Positions 7,221 through 15,165 of a stretch of DNA of 43,300 nucleotides are shown here, one piece after another. Origin of the DNA: Christensenella sp. UBA1750 (GTDB taxonomy: Bacteria > Bacillota > Clostridia > Christensenellales > UBA1750). Both the position numbers and the translations under genes were made by a program. The stretch lies in contig DCHO01000075.1 in assembly GCA_002315655.1 (NCBI GenBank), forward strand, positions 6,763 to 50,062, written 5' to 3'. A model generated the notes under the pieces. The model was not told where the DNA came from. It did not search any database and was given only the letters and a program-made list of their open reading frames with translations. The first letter of the stretch is position 1. Every line of letters begins with the position of its first letter.

Positions 7221-7949
7221 TTAGATTTTCTCAATAATGTCCAGCACAAAATGCTGCAGGAGGCGGGCGTACTTCTCATCAAACAGTTCTTCGGGATACA
7301 GCTCGCTGTTGGACAGGACGCGCACGCCAAGGAACGGCGTGGGCAGATTGCGGCAGACCTGGCCTACGGCGAAGGTTTCCATTTCCTCGCAGGAGGAGCC
7401 GAACTCGCGGTTGAAGTACAGAATCTTGTCGATCTCCTTGTGCCAAATATCGGCGGTGGAGATTGTGCCATGCACCTTTTTCCCTGCGGCGTAGGGAATG
7501 CTGTCTGCAACCTTCACCAGCTCTTTGTCGGAATGGAGAGTGCGAACGCGGAAAATCACGCTGTTTTCCGGCATTTCTTCGCCGGGGAATTCCCAATCCA
7601 GATAGTTGCTGCCCTCTCCCTCGTCGCGGTGCTGGGTGTAGTAAGAGCCGAGTTCGATGATGTTTTCGCCGATGACAATATCGCCCTGATGCAGTGCGGG
7701 GTCGTGACCGCCGGAGGTGCCCTGGATGATGATGCACCGGGGATTATACTTTGTGATGGCCAGCGTGGTCGCCGTGGCGGAATTGACCATACCGATCAGG
7801 CAATTCACCACCACCATGTCCTTGTCCTTGTATTTGCCCTCGTAGAAGGTGTAGCCGCCGATCTTGTTGACCTTCACATCGGTCATGGCGTTCAAAAATT
7901 CATCCATCTCGCAGAGCATTGGGCCAAGTACAACAATCGGTTTGTTCAT
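7221..7949 (-). CDS. 5'-methylthioadenosine/S-adenosylhomocysteine nucleosidase-like protein
   Basis: 242 aa, PNP/UDP family. The N-terminus IVVLGPMLCEMDEF is the MTAN-type start, GTSGGHDPALHQGDIVIG is the phosphorylase-superfamily core, and the nucleoside-binding Glu-Met-Glu is present as CEEMETFAV. The enzyme would release adenine from SAH and MTA; S-ribosylhomocysteine from SAH is the LuxS substrate, and luxS is 1.3 kb upstream on the same strand. The sequence is divergent from E. coli MtnN, so specificity is not certain. It has its own promoter in the gap after the GNAT gene. Confidence 0.85.
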   Translation of the reverse strand: MNKPIVVLGPMLCEMDEFLNAMTDVKVNKIGGYTFYEGKYKDKDMVVVNCLIGMVNSATATTLAITKYNPRCIIIQGTSGGHDPALHQGDIVIGENIIELGSYYTQHRDEGEGSNYLDWEFPGEEMPENSVIFRVRTLHSDKELVKVADSIPYAAGKKVHGTISTADIWHKEIDKILYFNREFGSSCEEMETFAVGQVCRNLPTPFLGVRVLSNSELYPEELFDEKYARLLQHFVLDIIEKI

Positions 7950-7982
7950 TTTTTATGTCTCCTTGTCGGTTTCTCTATTGGT

Positions 7983-8010
7983 ATTGTAACAGATTCCCGT
8001 TTTTCGTCAA
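7983..8010 (-). promoter_or_regulatory. Promoter of the nucleosidase gene
   Basis: Minus-strand -35 TTGACG (8005-8010), 16-nt spacer, -10 TACAAT (7983-7988), about 33 nt before the start codon. Confidence 0.75.
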
Positions 8011-8030
8011 GTAAATATTCAGGCAAGCAA

Positions 8031-8456
8031 TCATTGTACGGTAAATTCCGTCCAGTCGGCCTTGCAGTATTCCATCACGTCCAGGGACTTTCTCATTCCT
8101 AACTTCTCATAGAAGGGAATGGCATTGTCATTGGCAACAAGATAGACGTTGATGTCCTTCTCCCCACCGGCTTCCTGCAATGCCCGCTCCATAAGCGCCC
8201 GTCCGATGCCGCGCCGCGCCTTTTCGCGCACAACGCCCAAATCGGTCACATAGAGCCAATAGGCAAAGTCGGTCAGCCCCAGCAGCACGCCGCAGATGCC
8301 GTCCTCATCCTCCGCCACAAGGGAAATGGAGGCGTTCTTCACCAGCTTTTCTATGCGGGAATGAAACCGCTCCTGCGGATATTGGGAGCCTAAGTCGGTG
8401 TGCTTCAGAAATTCGATGTATTCCTCCGCCGAAAGTCTCTTATTTTCAATTTTCAT
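8031..8456 (-). CDS. GNAT-family N-acetyltransferase
   Basis: 141 aa. The GNAT acetyl-CoA-binding motif A is VTDLGVVREKARRGIGRALMERAL (R-x-x-G-I-G-x-A), and motif B is the late NDNAIPFYEKLGM. It should transfer an acetyl group from acetyl-CoA to an amine; the substrate is unknown. It starts 3 nt after the stop codon of the membrane protein upstream and is probably the last gene of the SGNH-MBL-luxS run. Confidence 0.9.
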   Translation of the reverse strand: MKIENKRLSAEEYIEFLKHTDLGSQYPQERFHSRIEKLVKNASISLVAEDEDGICGVLLGLTDFAYWLYVTDLGVVREKARRGIGRALMERALQEAGGEKDINVYLVANDNAIPFYEKLGMRKSLDVMEYCKADWTEFTVQ

Positions 8457-8459
8457 AGG

Positions 8460-9230
8460 CTACTCCATGATTTTAAGCTTTTTCTCCGCAAATGTGATAA
8501 ATGCAAGCATCAGGGCGATAAACCCGTTTACTGCAATGACGGAATAGATAAAAATGGTATTCCAGATCTCGAAATTCTCGCCGCCGCCCATTTTGCCGTA
8601 CACACACAGAATGATGATACTCACAATCACGATTTCCGCAACCGACCCGATGAGCAAGATTTTTTCATTGAAGAACAGCTTGCGGTTCGTGCCGGCCTGT
8701 CTTGACATGAACACATTGAGCAGGATCATAAGCGGGCTACCCAGCAGCATGGCCATGGTGAAGTTGTTCATCATCACAAACCCCGCGCAGGTGAAAAAGG
8801 GCACGCCGTAGGTCATATTCACATACGAAGCCACACCACAGGCAGACAGGATGCCGTAAGCCAGCGAACAGAGGGTGTATTTGAGCACTCTTGACACACT
8901 GGAAAAACGGTGGATGTGCTCCTCGCCCCGATTCAGCCTGTTCCACAGCCAATAGGGAACCATGGAATAGATGAATTGCAACAGAATCCAGAACAGGATC
9001 ATGTAGCTTGGGTACCCGGAGAGAATGTCCGCAACCGCATTGCCCAAGGCGATGCCGAGAGCCGCCGGCGCACCGAAGCTGATGCCCAACACCGGATTCA
9101 GTGCCGCTGCCGGGCGCACGTCCGTCACGGTGAAGACCGCCAACACCTTCCGCAGCGGCAGGGCAAACAGCAGGTACACCACCCCGGACAGCAGCGTGAT
9201 GAATAGAAATCGCAGCGTTTTGTTTTTCAT
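8460..9230 (-). CDS. ECF transporter S-component-like membrane protein
   Basis: 256 aa with about six to seven hydrophobic segments. Residues about 36-72 (VTDVRPAAALNPVLGISFG, then LGIALGNAVADILSGYP) match the vitamin/queuosine-type S-component pattern of RP-A near a TM start followed by GN-x-x-AD-x-x-SG. A similar pattern also occurs in MASE1 sensors. The second half (TM segments and a KKLKIME end) is longer than a typical 180-200-aa S component. The substrate is unknown; no ECF A or T genes are in the window. It sits between luxS and a GNAT gene. Confidence 0.6.
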   Translation of the reverse strand: MKNKTLRFLFITLLSGVVYLLFALPLRKVLAVFTVTDVRPAAALNPVLGISFGAPAALGIALGNAVADILSGYPSYMILFWILLQFIYSMVPYWLWNRLNRGEEHIHRFSSVSRVLKYTLCSLAYGILSACGVASYVNMTYGVPFFTCAGFVMMNNFTMAMLLGSPLMILLNVFMSRQAGTNRKLFFNEKILLIGSVAEIVIVSIIILCVYGKMGGGENFEIWNTIFIYSVIAVNGFIALMLAFITFAEKKLKIME

Positions 9231-9263
9231 GCTTGAAAAACCTTTCTGAAAAACCTTCTGGAA

Positions 9264-9779
9264 TTAGGAGTCGAAGAAGGTCTCTCCCTTTTCCGTCTCG
9301 ATGCGGGGCGCGGTGGGATATTCAAAGCCGGGATTGCCTTTCAGAATCTCCGCATACTTTTTGCCTTCGTATTTGGCCATGTTGAGGTCATGCAGAATGT
9401 AGTTTCCGCAGTTCTCCGCCGTTGCGCCGGGCACTTCGCCCTCGTAAGCGGCCAGATACTCAAAAGCGCGGGTGAGCAGCGGCAGCAGCTCCTGCGGGGC
9501 AGGGCGGCCTTTCACGATGAGATAGCAGCCGGTTAAGCACCCCATAGGCCCCCAATAGATGATTCTGTCCTTCCATTCCGCGTCGTTGCGCAGGAAGGTT
9601 GCAATGATGTGCTCGATGGTGTGCATGGCGTTGGGATGCACAGCGGGTTCCGCGTTGGGGAGCTTCATGCGGATGTCGAAGGTGGTGGCATACTCGCCGC
9701 CCAGCACATCTACGCGGGATTCATAAATGCCGGGTATGATTTTCGTGTGGTCAACCTGAAAACTGGGAATTAAGTCCAT
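9264..9779 (-). CDS. luxS: S-ribosylhomocysteine lyase LuxS
   Basis: 171 aa, full length. The metal ligands are the His pair in HTIEH and the Cys in GATAENCGNY; the catalytic Cys is in GPMGCLTG. It cleaves S-ribosylhomocysteine to homocysteine and 4,5-dihydroxy-2,3-pentanedione, the precursor of autoinducer-2. With the nearby SAH nucleosidase it completes the two-step SAH recycling route. It lies 15 nt behind the MBL-fold gene. Confidence 0.97.
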   Translation of the reverse strand: MDLIPSFQVDHTKIIPGIYESRVDVLGGEYATTFDIRMKLPNAEPAVHPNAMHTIEHIIATFLRNDAEWKDRIIYWGPMGCLTGCYLIVKGRPAPQELLPLLTRAFEYLAAYEGEVPGATAENCGNYILHDLNMAKYEGKKYAEILKGNPGFEYPTAPRIETEKGETFFDS

Positions 9780-9794
9780 AATGCAAATCTCCTT

Positions 9795-10556
9795 TTAGAA
9801 ATTGAGTTTCATGCCGTCGTAGGAAACGGTAAAGCCGTCGTCTTTCGTGATCTCTACGGTTTCCTCATAGGATTTGTGCAGACACATGGCCATGTGCGCA
9901 AGCACGATGCGTGAGGCGGGCTTTGTGATGGCGTTGGTTCTCATGGAATCGCGCATGAGCCGCAGCATGGGAATGGAATTGTGCTCGCCCATGCGGTAAT
10001 CGTCGGTGTAATCGCCGCAGGTGGCATCCAGCACAAGCAGGTCGTATTCCTGCTTTTTCATGTATTCCACTTCTTCCCCCAGCAGCCACGCGCCGTCCAG
10101 CCCGTAAAAGAGCTTCTTCCCTTCTGTCTCAATGGAAAAGTGCTGCGGAAAAGCAGTGTGGTTGGCGGGCATCCCGGTGACGGTGAACGCCCCGACTGTG
10201 TAGGGCTGAAAGGGCTTTATGCGGATGACTTCACAATTCGGGATGCGCGGAAACTCGGCATCCTCCCGGACGTAAATCCGTAAGAAGCGGTCTCCCGCCT
10301 TGGCAACCTCCGCCACAGCCTCCTCATTGAAATGGTCGGAATGCAGGTGGGTAAACAGAATGTCGGTGATGCTGCCCAAGTCAATCCCGGCGATCTTCGC
10401 GCTGGCTAAAAAGTGCGGACCGCAGTCGATGAGAATGTGCCCATCCAGCAGCGCACAGGTGCAGCGGCGCAGGCTTCTGTTGTCGAAATGCGCCGGAAAG
10501 TCCATTTTCTTTCCGTCTGCCGCGCCTGTTCCCAAGAAAAGAAGATTGTGTTCCAT
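9795..10556 (-). CDS. PhnP-like metallo-beta-lactamase-fold hydrolase
   Basis: 253 aa. LFLGTGAADG at the start, the zinc motif FTHLHSDHF (H-x-H-x-D-H), the later His in GMPANHTAF, Asp in LLVLDATCGD and the C-terminal His in VLAHM fit the PhnP/RNase Z-like branch of the MBL fold, which cleaves phosphodiesters such as cyclic sugar phosphates. The conserved Cys-Thr-Cys (RRCTCALLDG) is seen in this subgroup. Substrate unknown. It is in a tight operon between an SGNH hydrolase (10 nt) and luxS. Confidence 0.82.
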   Translation of the reverse strand: MEHNLLFLGTGAADGKKMDFPAHFDNRSLRRCTCALLDGHILIDCGPHFLASAKIAGIDLGSITDILFTHLHSDHFNEEAVAEVAKAGDRFLRIYVREDAEFPRIPNCEVIRIKPFQPYTVGAFTVTGMPANHTAFPQHFSIETEGKKLFYGLDGAWLLGEEVEYMKKQEYDLLVLDATCGDYTDDYRMGEHNSIPMLRLMRDSMRTNAITKPASRIVLAHMAMCLHKSYEETVEITKDDGFTVSYDGMKLNF

Positions 10557-10566
10557 GCCGCTCCTC

Positions 10567-11640
10567 CTATTCCAGTATGTCTTTCATGGCTTCCGCCAGT
10601 GCTTCGCCCCAGAGTTTGCAGCCCATGGCGTTGGGATGCCCTCCGTAGCGGCTCCGGTTCTCTTTTGGGGCTTCCATGCCTAAAATCGGCACATTATCAA
10701 AGAACAGGTCGCACTGAGTTGCGAGAACCTCTTTCACAAAGGAATTGACGGCGCGCCAGTTTGTATCGACCTCACCCTCATAGTCAAAGGGCGGCACGGT
10801 CTGCTGGATGACCTTGATGCCACGCGCCTTTGCTTCCTTCACAAGAATCTGCAAATTGGTTTTAAGGGCTTCCAAGTCCTTGTCGTGATAGAGGTCGTTG
10901 ACCCCAAAGGTCAGCACCAGCACATCCACCTGCATGGCCTTGAAGAACCACGACCCCAATGTGGCGGCGTCCCTGCCGCGAGCATAGCCTATTCCTAAAT
11001 TCCAGTAAGAATATTCATTGCCTAGCTTCTCCGCACACACGGCGTTCCAGTGGGTGTAGCTGTCCTTCTCCGTGCCGATGCCCTGCGTGATGGAATCGCC
11101 CCAGAAGCCGATGCGGGTCTTGACTTTCCGCTCCACGCCAATCATGGACGGGTACGGGAACAGGGTGGATTCTTCCCACACTTCTCCCTTTTTCACCAAA
11201 CCCGAAACGATGCTTTCCGGGTGATGCGGCAGCATTTTGCCGGAAAAGATAATCTCAACGGCAAGATAGGTTTTGCCGTCCAGTTCCACGGGGTCTGTGG
11301 CAAACAGCTCTCCCGGATGCACGGTCTTGTCTGCCTTTCCGTCAAAGGTACATATTTTCCAGTCCTTGCAGGCGGCGGGGTCGATGGCATCACACACGGC
11401 AAGGCGCAGGGAATGAAGCTGCCATTCGTCGCACACCCGGTTGCATCGTGAGTGAGTACCGTCAGCATAGGTCGTGTCCACCGTATTGGAATAGAGCAGC
11501 GAATAGTTGAACTTCCCCTGCACGGTGAGCTTGAAGAACACGACCGCCGTTATGATTTCCTGCGGGTTCTCTGGGGCAAACCAGGACTGGTTGCCGCTCC
11601 CGACGGTGGTGTTGGAAATATATCTGTCAAAATATTCCAT
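10567..11640 (-). CDS. SGNH/GDSL-type esterase
   Basis: 357 aa from ATG 11638-11640, preceded by AGGAG. An in-frame ATG at 11670 is rejected because the -10 box directly precedes it. The C-terminal half is an SGNH hydrolase: block I GFWGDSITQG (Ser), block III FGVNDLYHD and block V GGHPNAMG (His). The Asp normally three residues before the catalytic His is Tyr (RYGGHP), so the enzyme may use a Ser-His dyad, as some CE2 esterases do. The N-terminal 150 residues look like a beta-sandwich. No signal peptide, so it acts in the cytoplasm, perhaps deacetylating sugars. Confidence 0.85.
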   Translation of the reverse strand: MEYFDRYISNTTVGSGNQSWFAPENPQEIITAVVFFKLTVQGKFNYSLLYSNTVDTTYADGTHSRCNRVCDEWQLHSLRLAVCDAIDPAACKDWKICTFDGKADKTVHPGELFATDPVELDGKTYLAVEIIFSGKMLPHHPESIVSGLVKKGEVWEESTLFPYPSMIGVERKVKTRIGFWGDSITQGIGTEKDSYTHWNAVCAEKLGNEYSYWNLGIGYARGRDAATLGSWFFKAMQVDVLVLTFGVNDLYHDKDLEALKTNLQILVKEAKARGIKVIQQTVPPFDYEGEVDTNWRAVNSFVKEVLATQCDLFFDNVPILGMEAPKENRSRYGGHPNAMGCKLWGEALAEAMKDILE

Positions 11641-11670
11641 CAAAAATTTCTCCTTTTGTTCTTTATCCAT

Positions 11671-11699
11671 AGTTTACCGCATTTGTGCCCCTTCGTCAA
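11671..11699 (-). promoter_or_regulatory. Promoter of SGNH-MBL-luxS operon
   Basis: Minus-strand -35 TTGACG (11694-11699), 17-nt spacer, -10 TAAACT (11671-11676). It decides the start of the SGNH gene, since the ATG at 11670 would be upstream of the predicted transcription start. Confidence 0.8.
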
Positions 11700-11701
11700 A
11701 C

Positions 11702-11741
11702 AAAAAAGCCTGTCCTTCCCTAAAAGCCAGAGAAGGACAGG
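11702..11741 (-). terminator. Terminator of the NSS transporter gene
   Basis: Minus-strand hairpin CCTGTCCTTC / GAAGGACAGG (11709-11718 with 11732-11741) followed by TTTTTT (11702-11707). Confidence 0.93.
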
Positions 11742-11756
11742 ACAGAATCCCAATCT

Positions 11757-13196
11757 TTATGCAACAGACATGATGAGCACAACAAAGATGATGACGGGCA
11801 GAACGTAGGAAAGGTACGGGCGCATCCACTTGGGAACCTTTGCGCCTTCGCCGGCGTTGACCTCGGCCTCGTAGTTCTTCCACCCCCAGCCGAACTTGGA
11901 GGTGCAGAAGAGGATATAGACCAGAGAGCCGACAGGCAGAGCCACGTTGGAAACCAGGAAGTCTTCAAAGTCACCGAAGTTGGAAAGTCTTCCGCGTGCG
12001 GGAGAGCTGGCCGCCAACCAGATGGACTTGCCGAAAATGGAATCGCCGAAGCAGTTGCCCACAATGAAGGGCAGCACCAGCACCATCATCAGCACAACAT
12101 TGATGACCGCGATCTGCCATCTTTTGAGCTTTGTCCACTCCATCCAGAAGGACATGATGTTCTCAAACACCGCAACCACGGTGGACATGGCGGCAAAGAC
12201 CATGAACAGGAAGAACAGGGTGCCGATGAAACGTCCGCCGGGCATACTGTTGAAGATGGAAGAAATCGTGGTGAACAGGAAGGAAGCGCCGACGGTACCG
12301 GGTTCCTCTACGACGGTGGTGGCGCCGGGATTGAAGGTAAAGAATGCGGGGAACAAAAGCAGACCGCTCATCAGAGCGATGAAGGTGTCAAGACCCACAA
12401 CGGTGAAGGTCTCGCCCAGCAGGGAACGGTCTCTGCCGATGTAGGAACCGAAGATGGCGATGGAACCGATGCCTAAGGACAGGGTGAAGAAGGCCTGGGA
12501 CATTGCGGCGGAAATGACCTTGCCGATGCCGTAGTATTCCAAACGCTCCGCGTTGGGAATCAGGTAGAAGGACAGACCTTCCTTCATGCCGGACATGGTG
12601 AAGGCGTAGATGACAAGACCGATGATGAGGGCAAACAGCGCAACCATCATGGATTTGGTGATCTTTTCAACGCCGTTCTGCAGACCCATAGCGCAGATGG
12701 TAAAGCCCAGCACCACAACGATGGCGGTCACGCCCACATTGAGGCCGAAGTTGGTGGCAATGCCGCCGAACATCGCGCCCAGTGCGGCAGACCCCTCGTT
12801 AACGGTCATTCCTGCCGTAACCGTGCTGATGGATCCGGTAAGATACTTCCAGAAGTAGACCATGAACCAGCCGGTGATGCAGGTGTAGAACATCATGAGC
12901 AAATAGTTGCCCGCGACGCCCAAGTATTTCATCAGGTGCCATTTCTGCCCCTTTTTCTCCAGCACGTCAAAGGAATTGGCAATGGAGCGCTGAGAACCGC
13001 GGCCGACAGCGTATTCAGCAGTCATGACCGGGATGCCCAGCAGCACGAGGAAGATCAGGTAGAACAGAAGGAAAAAACCGCCGCCGTAAGCGCCGCACCA
13101 GATGGGGAAACGATACACGTTTCCAAGACCGATGGCACAGCCGGCAGAGATCAGAATGAAACCGAGACGGGAGGAGAATTTTTCGCGTGTTTGCAC
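11757..13196 (-). CDS. Sodium-dependent NSS-family transporter
   Basis: 479 aa from a GTG at 13194-13196, preceded by GAAGGG. The longer reading frame upstream overlaps the promoter and is not used. REKFSSRLGFILISAGCAIGLGNVYRFP is the diagnostic N-terminus of neurotransmitter:sodium symporters (LeuT/TnaT class), with the unwound TM1 motif AIGLGNV. About 11-12 TM segments follow. It should import an amino acid or related amine with Na+. Single-gene transcript with its own consensus promoter and terminator. TM1 has RFPIW where most family members have RFPY. Confidence 0.94.
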   Translation of the reverse strand: MQTREKFSSRLGFILISAGCAIGLGNVYRFPIWCGAYGGGFFLLFYLIFLVLLGIPVMTAEYAVGRGSQRSIANSFDVLEKKGQKWHLMKYLGVAGNYLLMMFYTCITGWFMVYFWKYLTGSISTVTAGMTVNEGSAALGAMFGGIATNFGLNVGVTAIVVVLGFTICAMGLQNGVEKITKSMMVALFALIIGLVIYAFTMSGMKEGLSFYLIPNAERLEYYGIGKVISAAMSQAFFTLSLGIGSIAIFGSYIGRDRSLLGETFTVVGLDTFIALMSGLLLFPAFFTFNPGATTVVEEPGTVGASFLFTTISSIFNSMPGGRFIGTLFFLFMVFAAMSTVVAVFENIMSFWMEWTKLKRWQIAVINVVLMMVLVLPFIVGNCFGDSIFGKSIWLAASSPARGRLSNFGDFEDFLVSNVALPVGSLVYILFCTSKFGWGWKNYEAEVNAGEGAKVPKWMRPYLSYVLPVIIFVVLIMSVA

Positions 13197-13254
13197 AATA
13201 CCAATCCCTTCACTGTCAGATTGTGTGCAGTAAAAACCACACTGCACTTGCATC

Positions 13255-13283
13255 AGTATATAAGAATTGATAAGGACTGTCAA
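13255..13283 (-). promoter_or_regulatory. Promoter of NSS transporter
   Basis: Minus-strand -35 TTGACA (13278-13283), 17-nt spacer, -10 TATACT (13255-13260). It lies inside the apparent longer reading frame and so fixes the GTG start at 13196. Confidence 0.85.
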
Positions 13284-13419
13284 TCATTTTTATCCAGTTT
13301 TTCCGTATAATTTCGCATTTTTATTCCTAAAATAACATAACTATACCGTTTTCCTCCCACTCAAATGAGACTTGGAGTAATTTCTGAAATTCACGTTCCA
13401 AAATTTGCGAAATTAGGTA

Positions 13420-13447
13420 TTGACAAATCCGCAAATGCGTGTATAAT
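13420..13447 (+). promoter_or_regulatory. Promoter of tRNA-Leu
   Basis: -35 TTGACA (13420-13425), 16-nt spacer, -10 TATAAT (13442-13447), about 14 nt before the tRNA. Confidence 0.85.
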
Positions 13448-13460
13448 AAATTATGTTGCT

Positions 13461-13543
13461 GCGAGGGTGGCGGAATTGGCAGACGCGCACGTTTGAGGGG
13501 CGTGTGGGCAACCATACGGGTTCAAGTCCCGTTCCTCGCACCA
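13461..13543 (+). tRNA. tRNA-Leu (anticodon GAG)
   Basis: The 83-nt cloverleaf includes an encoded CCA. Acceptor GCGAGGG pairs with TCCTCGC, D arm GCG...CGC, anticodon stem CACGT/GCGTG with loop TTGAGGG (anticodon GAG at 13495-13497), a long class II variable arm and T arm ACGGG-TTCAAGT-CCCGT. Discriminator A at 13540. Confidence 0.96.
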
Positions 13544-13546
13544 AAA

Positions 13547-13576
13547 AGCTCATCTTCTTGGAAGGTGAGCTTTTTT
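13547..13576 (+). terminator. Terminator of tRNA-Leu
   Basis: AGCTCATCTTC (13547-13557) pairs with GAAGGTGAGCT (13561-13571), then TTTTTT. It separates the tRNA from the flavoprotein gene 39 nt further on. Confidence 0.9.
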
Positions 13577-13614
13577 CTACTCAATATAAATTTCTGATTT
13601 TCGGGAGGTTCACC

Positions 13615-15165
13615 ATGAAAACTGCAATCATCATTGGCGGCGGCCCTGCCGGATTGACTGCGGCTTATGAATTACTGGATCGTTCTGCCGATTATAAAGT
13701 CATTCTTCTGGAAGAAAGCGACACCTTCGGCGGCATTTCCCGCACGGTTGCTTATCACGGAAACCGCATGGACATGGGCGGTCACCGCTTTTTTTCCAAA
13801 ATTCCCGAGGTCAACGCATGGTGGGAGAAAATGCTTCCTTTACAGGGCGCACCCTCCTCGGACGATATTGAACTGAGCAGGGAAACCTCACTGGCCGAAA
13901 ACGGTCCTGACCCCGAAAAAACGGACGAAGTGATGCTGAACCGCCACCGCGTTTCCCGCATCTATTTTGACGGCAAGTTCTACGACTACCCCATCTCCCT
14001 AAAGCCGCAAACCTTCATCAATATGGGCTTTTCCAACACGCTCAAGTGCGGGTTTTCCTATCTGAAAGCCGTTCTGCACAAGCTGCCGGAGGATAATCTG
14101 GAAAACTTCTATATCAACTGCTTCGGGCGGCAGCTGTATTCCATGTTCTTTGAGTACTATACAGAGAATCTCTGGGGCAGACATCCCAGCGAGATCGACG
14201 CCTCCTGGGGCGCGCAGCGCACCAAGGGGCTGTCCATCAGCGGCATTCTAAAGGATGTATGGGGCAAGCTCATCCGCAAGAGTGATCGGGAGGTCAACAC
14301 CTCCTTAATTGAAGAATTTAAGTATCCCAAGCTCGGCCCCGGGCAGCTCTGGGATGTGACCGCCAACAAGGTTGAGGAAAAAGGCGGCATCATACTCAAA
14401 AACGCAAAAGCAATCCGCTTCCATAAGGAAAACGGGCGCATCACATCCGTCACCTATTTGCAGGACGGCGCGGAGCACACGTTGGAGGGCGATGTTTTCA
14501 TTTCCTCCATGCCCATCCGCGACCTCATCGGCGGGATGAACGAAATTCCCAAAGAAATCTCAGAGATCGCCTCCGGGCTCCCCTACCGCGATTACATGAC
14601 CTTGGGCGTGCTGGTGAAAAAGCTGGCGTTGAAAAATATGACCGGCATCAAGACCATCGGCGACATTGTGCCGGACTGTTGGGTCTATGTGCAGGATCGT
14701 TCCGTAAAAATGGGGCGGTTCCAGATCTACAACAACTGGAGCCCCTATCTCGTCCGAGACAATCACAATACGGTGTGGGTCGGGCTGGAATATTTCTGCA
14801 ACGACACGGACGATTTCTGGAATCAGAGCGAAAAAGAGTTTGCCGCATTAGGTATCGAGGAAATGCTCCGCATCGGTCTGATCGCCTCCAAGGACGATGT
14901 GCTGGACACCCACATGGAGAAGGTCAGCAAGGCCTATCCCGCCTATTTTGACACCTATTCCCGAATCGACGAGCTGGTTTCCTATCTCAACACCATCGAA
15001 AACCTGTACTGCGTCGGCCGCAACGGTCAGCATCGGTACAACAATCTGGATCATTCCATGGTCACATCGTTTGAGACCGTAAATTGCATCCTTTCGGGCA
15101 ATTCGGACAAATCCGCCATCTGGAATGTCAATACCGAGAAAGAATATCACGAGGAGAAGAAATGA
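13615..15165 (+). CDS. FAD-dependent oxidoreductase, UDP-galactopyranose mutase-like
   Basis: 516 aa from ATG 13615 with GGGAGG 7 nt upstream. The dinucleotide-binding motif IIGGGPAGLTAAYELL is at the N-terminus, followed by the FAD ribityl motif ESDTFGGISRT and MDMGGHRFF, as in the UGM/protoporphyrinogen-oxidase/amine-oxidase superfamily. The C-terminal GRNGQHRYNNLDHSM is typical of UGM-like proteins in glycan loci. It overlaps the next gene (ATGA), and with it and the GtrA gene forms a three-gene surface-glycan set. The exact sugar reaction is unknown. Confidence 0.85.
   Translation: MKTAIIIGGGPAGLTAAYELLDRSADYKVILLEESDTFGGISRTVAYHGNRMDMGGHRFFSKIPEVNAWWEKMLPLQGAPSSDDIELSRETSLAENGPDPEKTDEVMLNRHRVSRIYFDGKFYDYPISLKPQTFINMGFSNTLKCGFSYLKAVLHKLPEDNLENFYINCFGRQLYSMFFEYYTENLWGRHPSEIDASWGAQRTKGLSISGILKDVWGKLIRKSDREVNTSLIEEFKYPKLGPGQLWDVTANKVEEKGGIILKNAKAIRFHKENGRITSVTYLQDGAEHTLEGDVFISSMPIRDLIGGMNEIPKEISEIASGLPYRDYMTLGVLVKKLALKNMTGIKTIGDIVPDCWVYVQDRSVKMGRFQIYNNWSPYLVRDNHNTVWVGLEYFCNDTDDFWNQSEKEFAALGIEEMLRIGLIASKDDVLDTHMEKVSKAYPAYFDTYSRIDELVSYLNTIENLYCVGRNGQHRYNNLDHSMVTSFETVNCILSGNSDKSAIWNVNTEKEYHEEKK

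Noticed and set aside
13197..13283. 29-residue N-terminal extension of the NSS transporter
   Set aside because: Its first ATG lies in the -35 box; the predicted transcript starts downstream.
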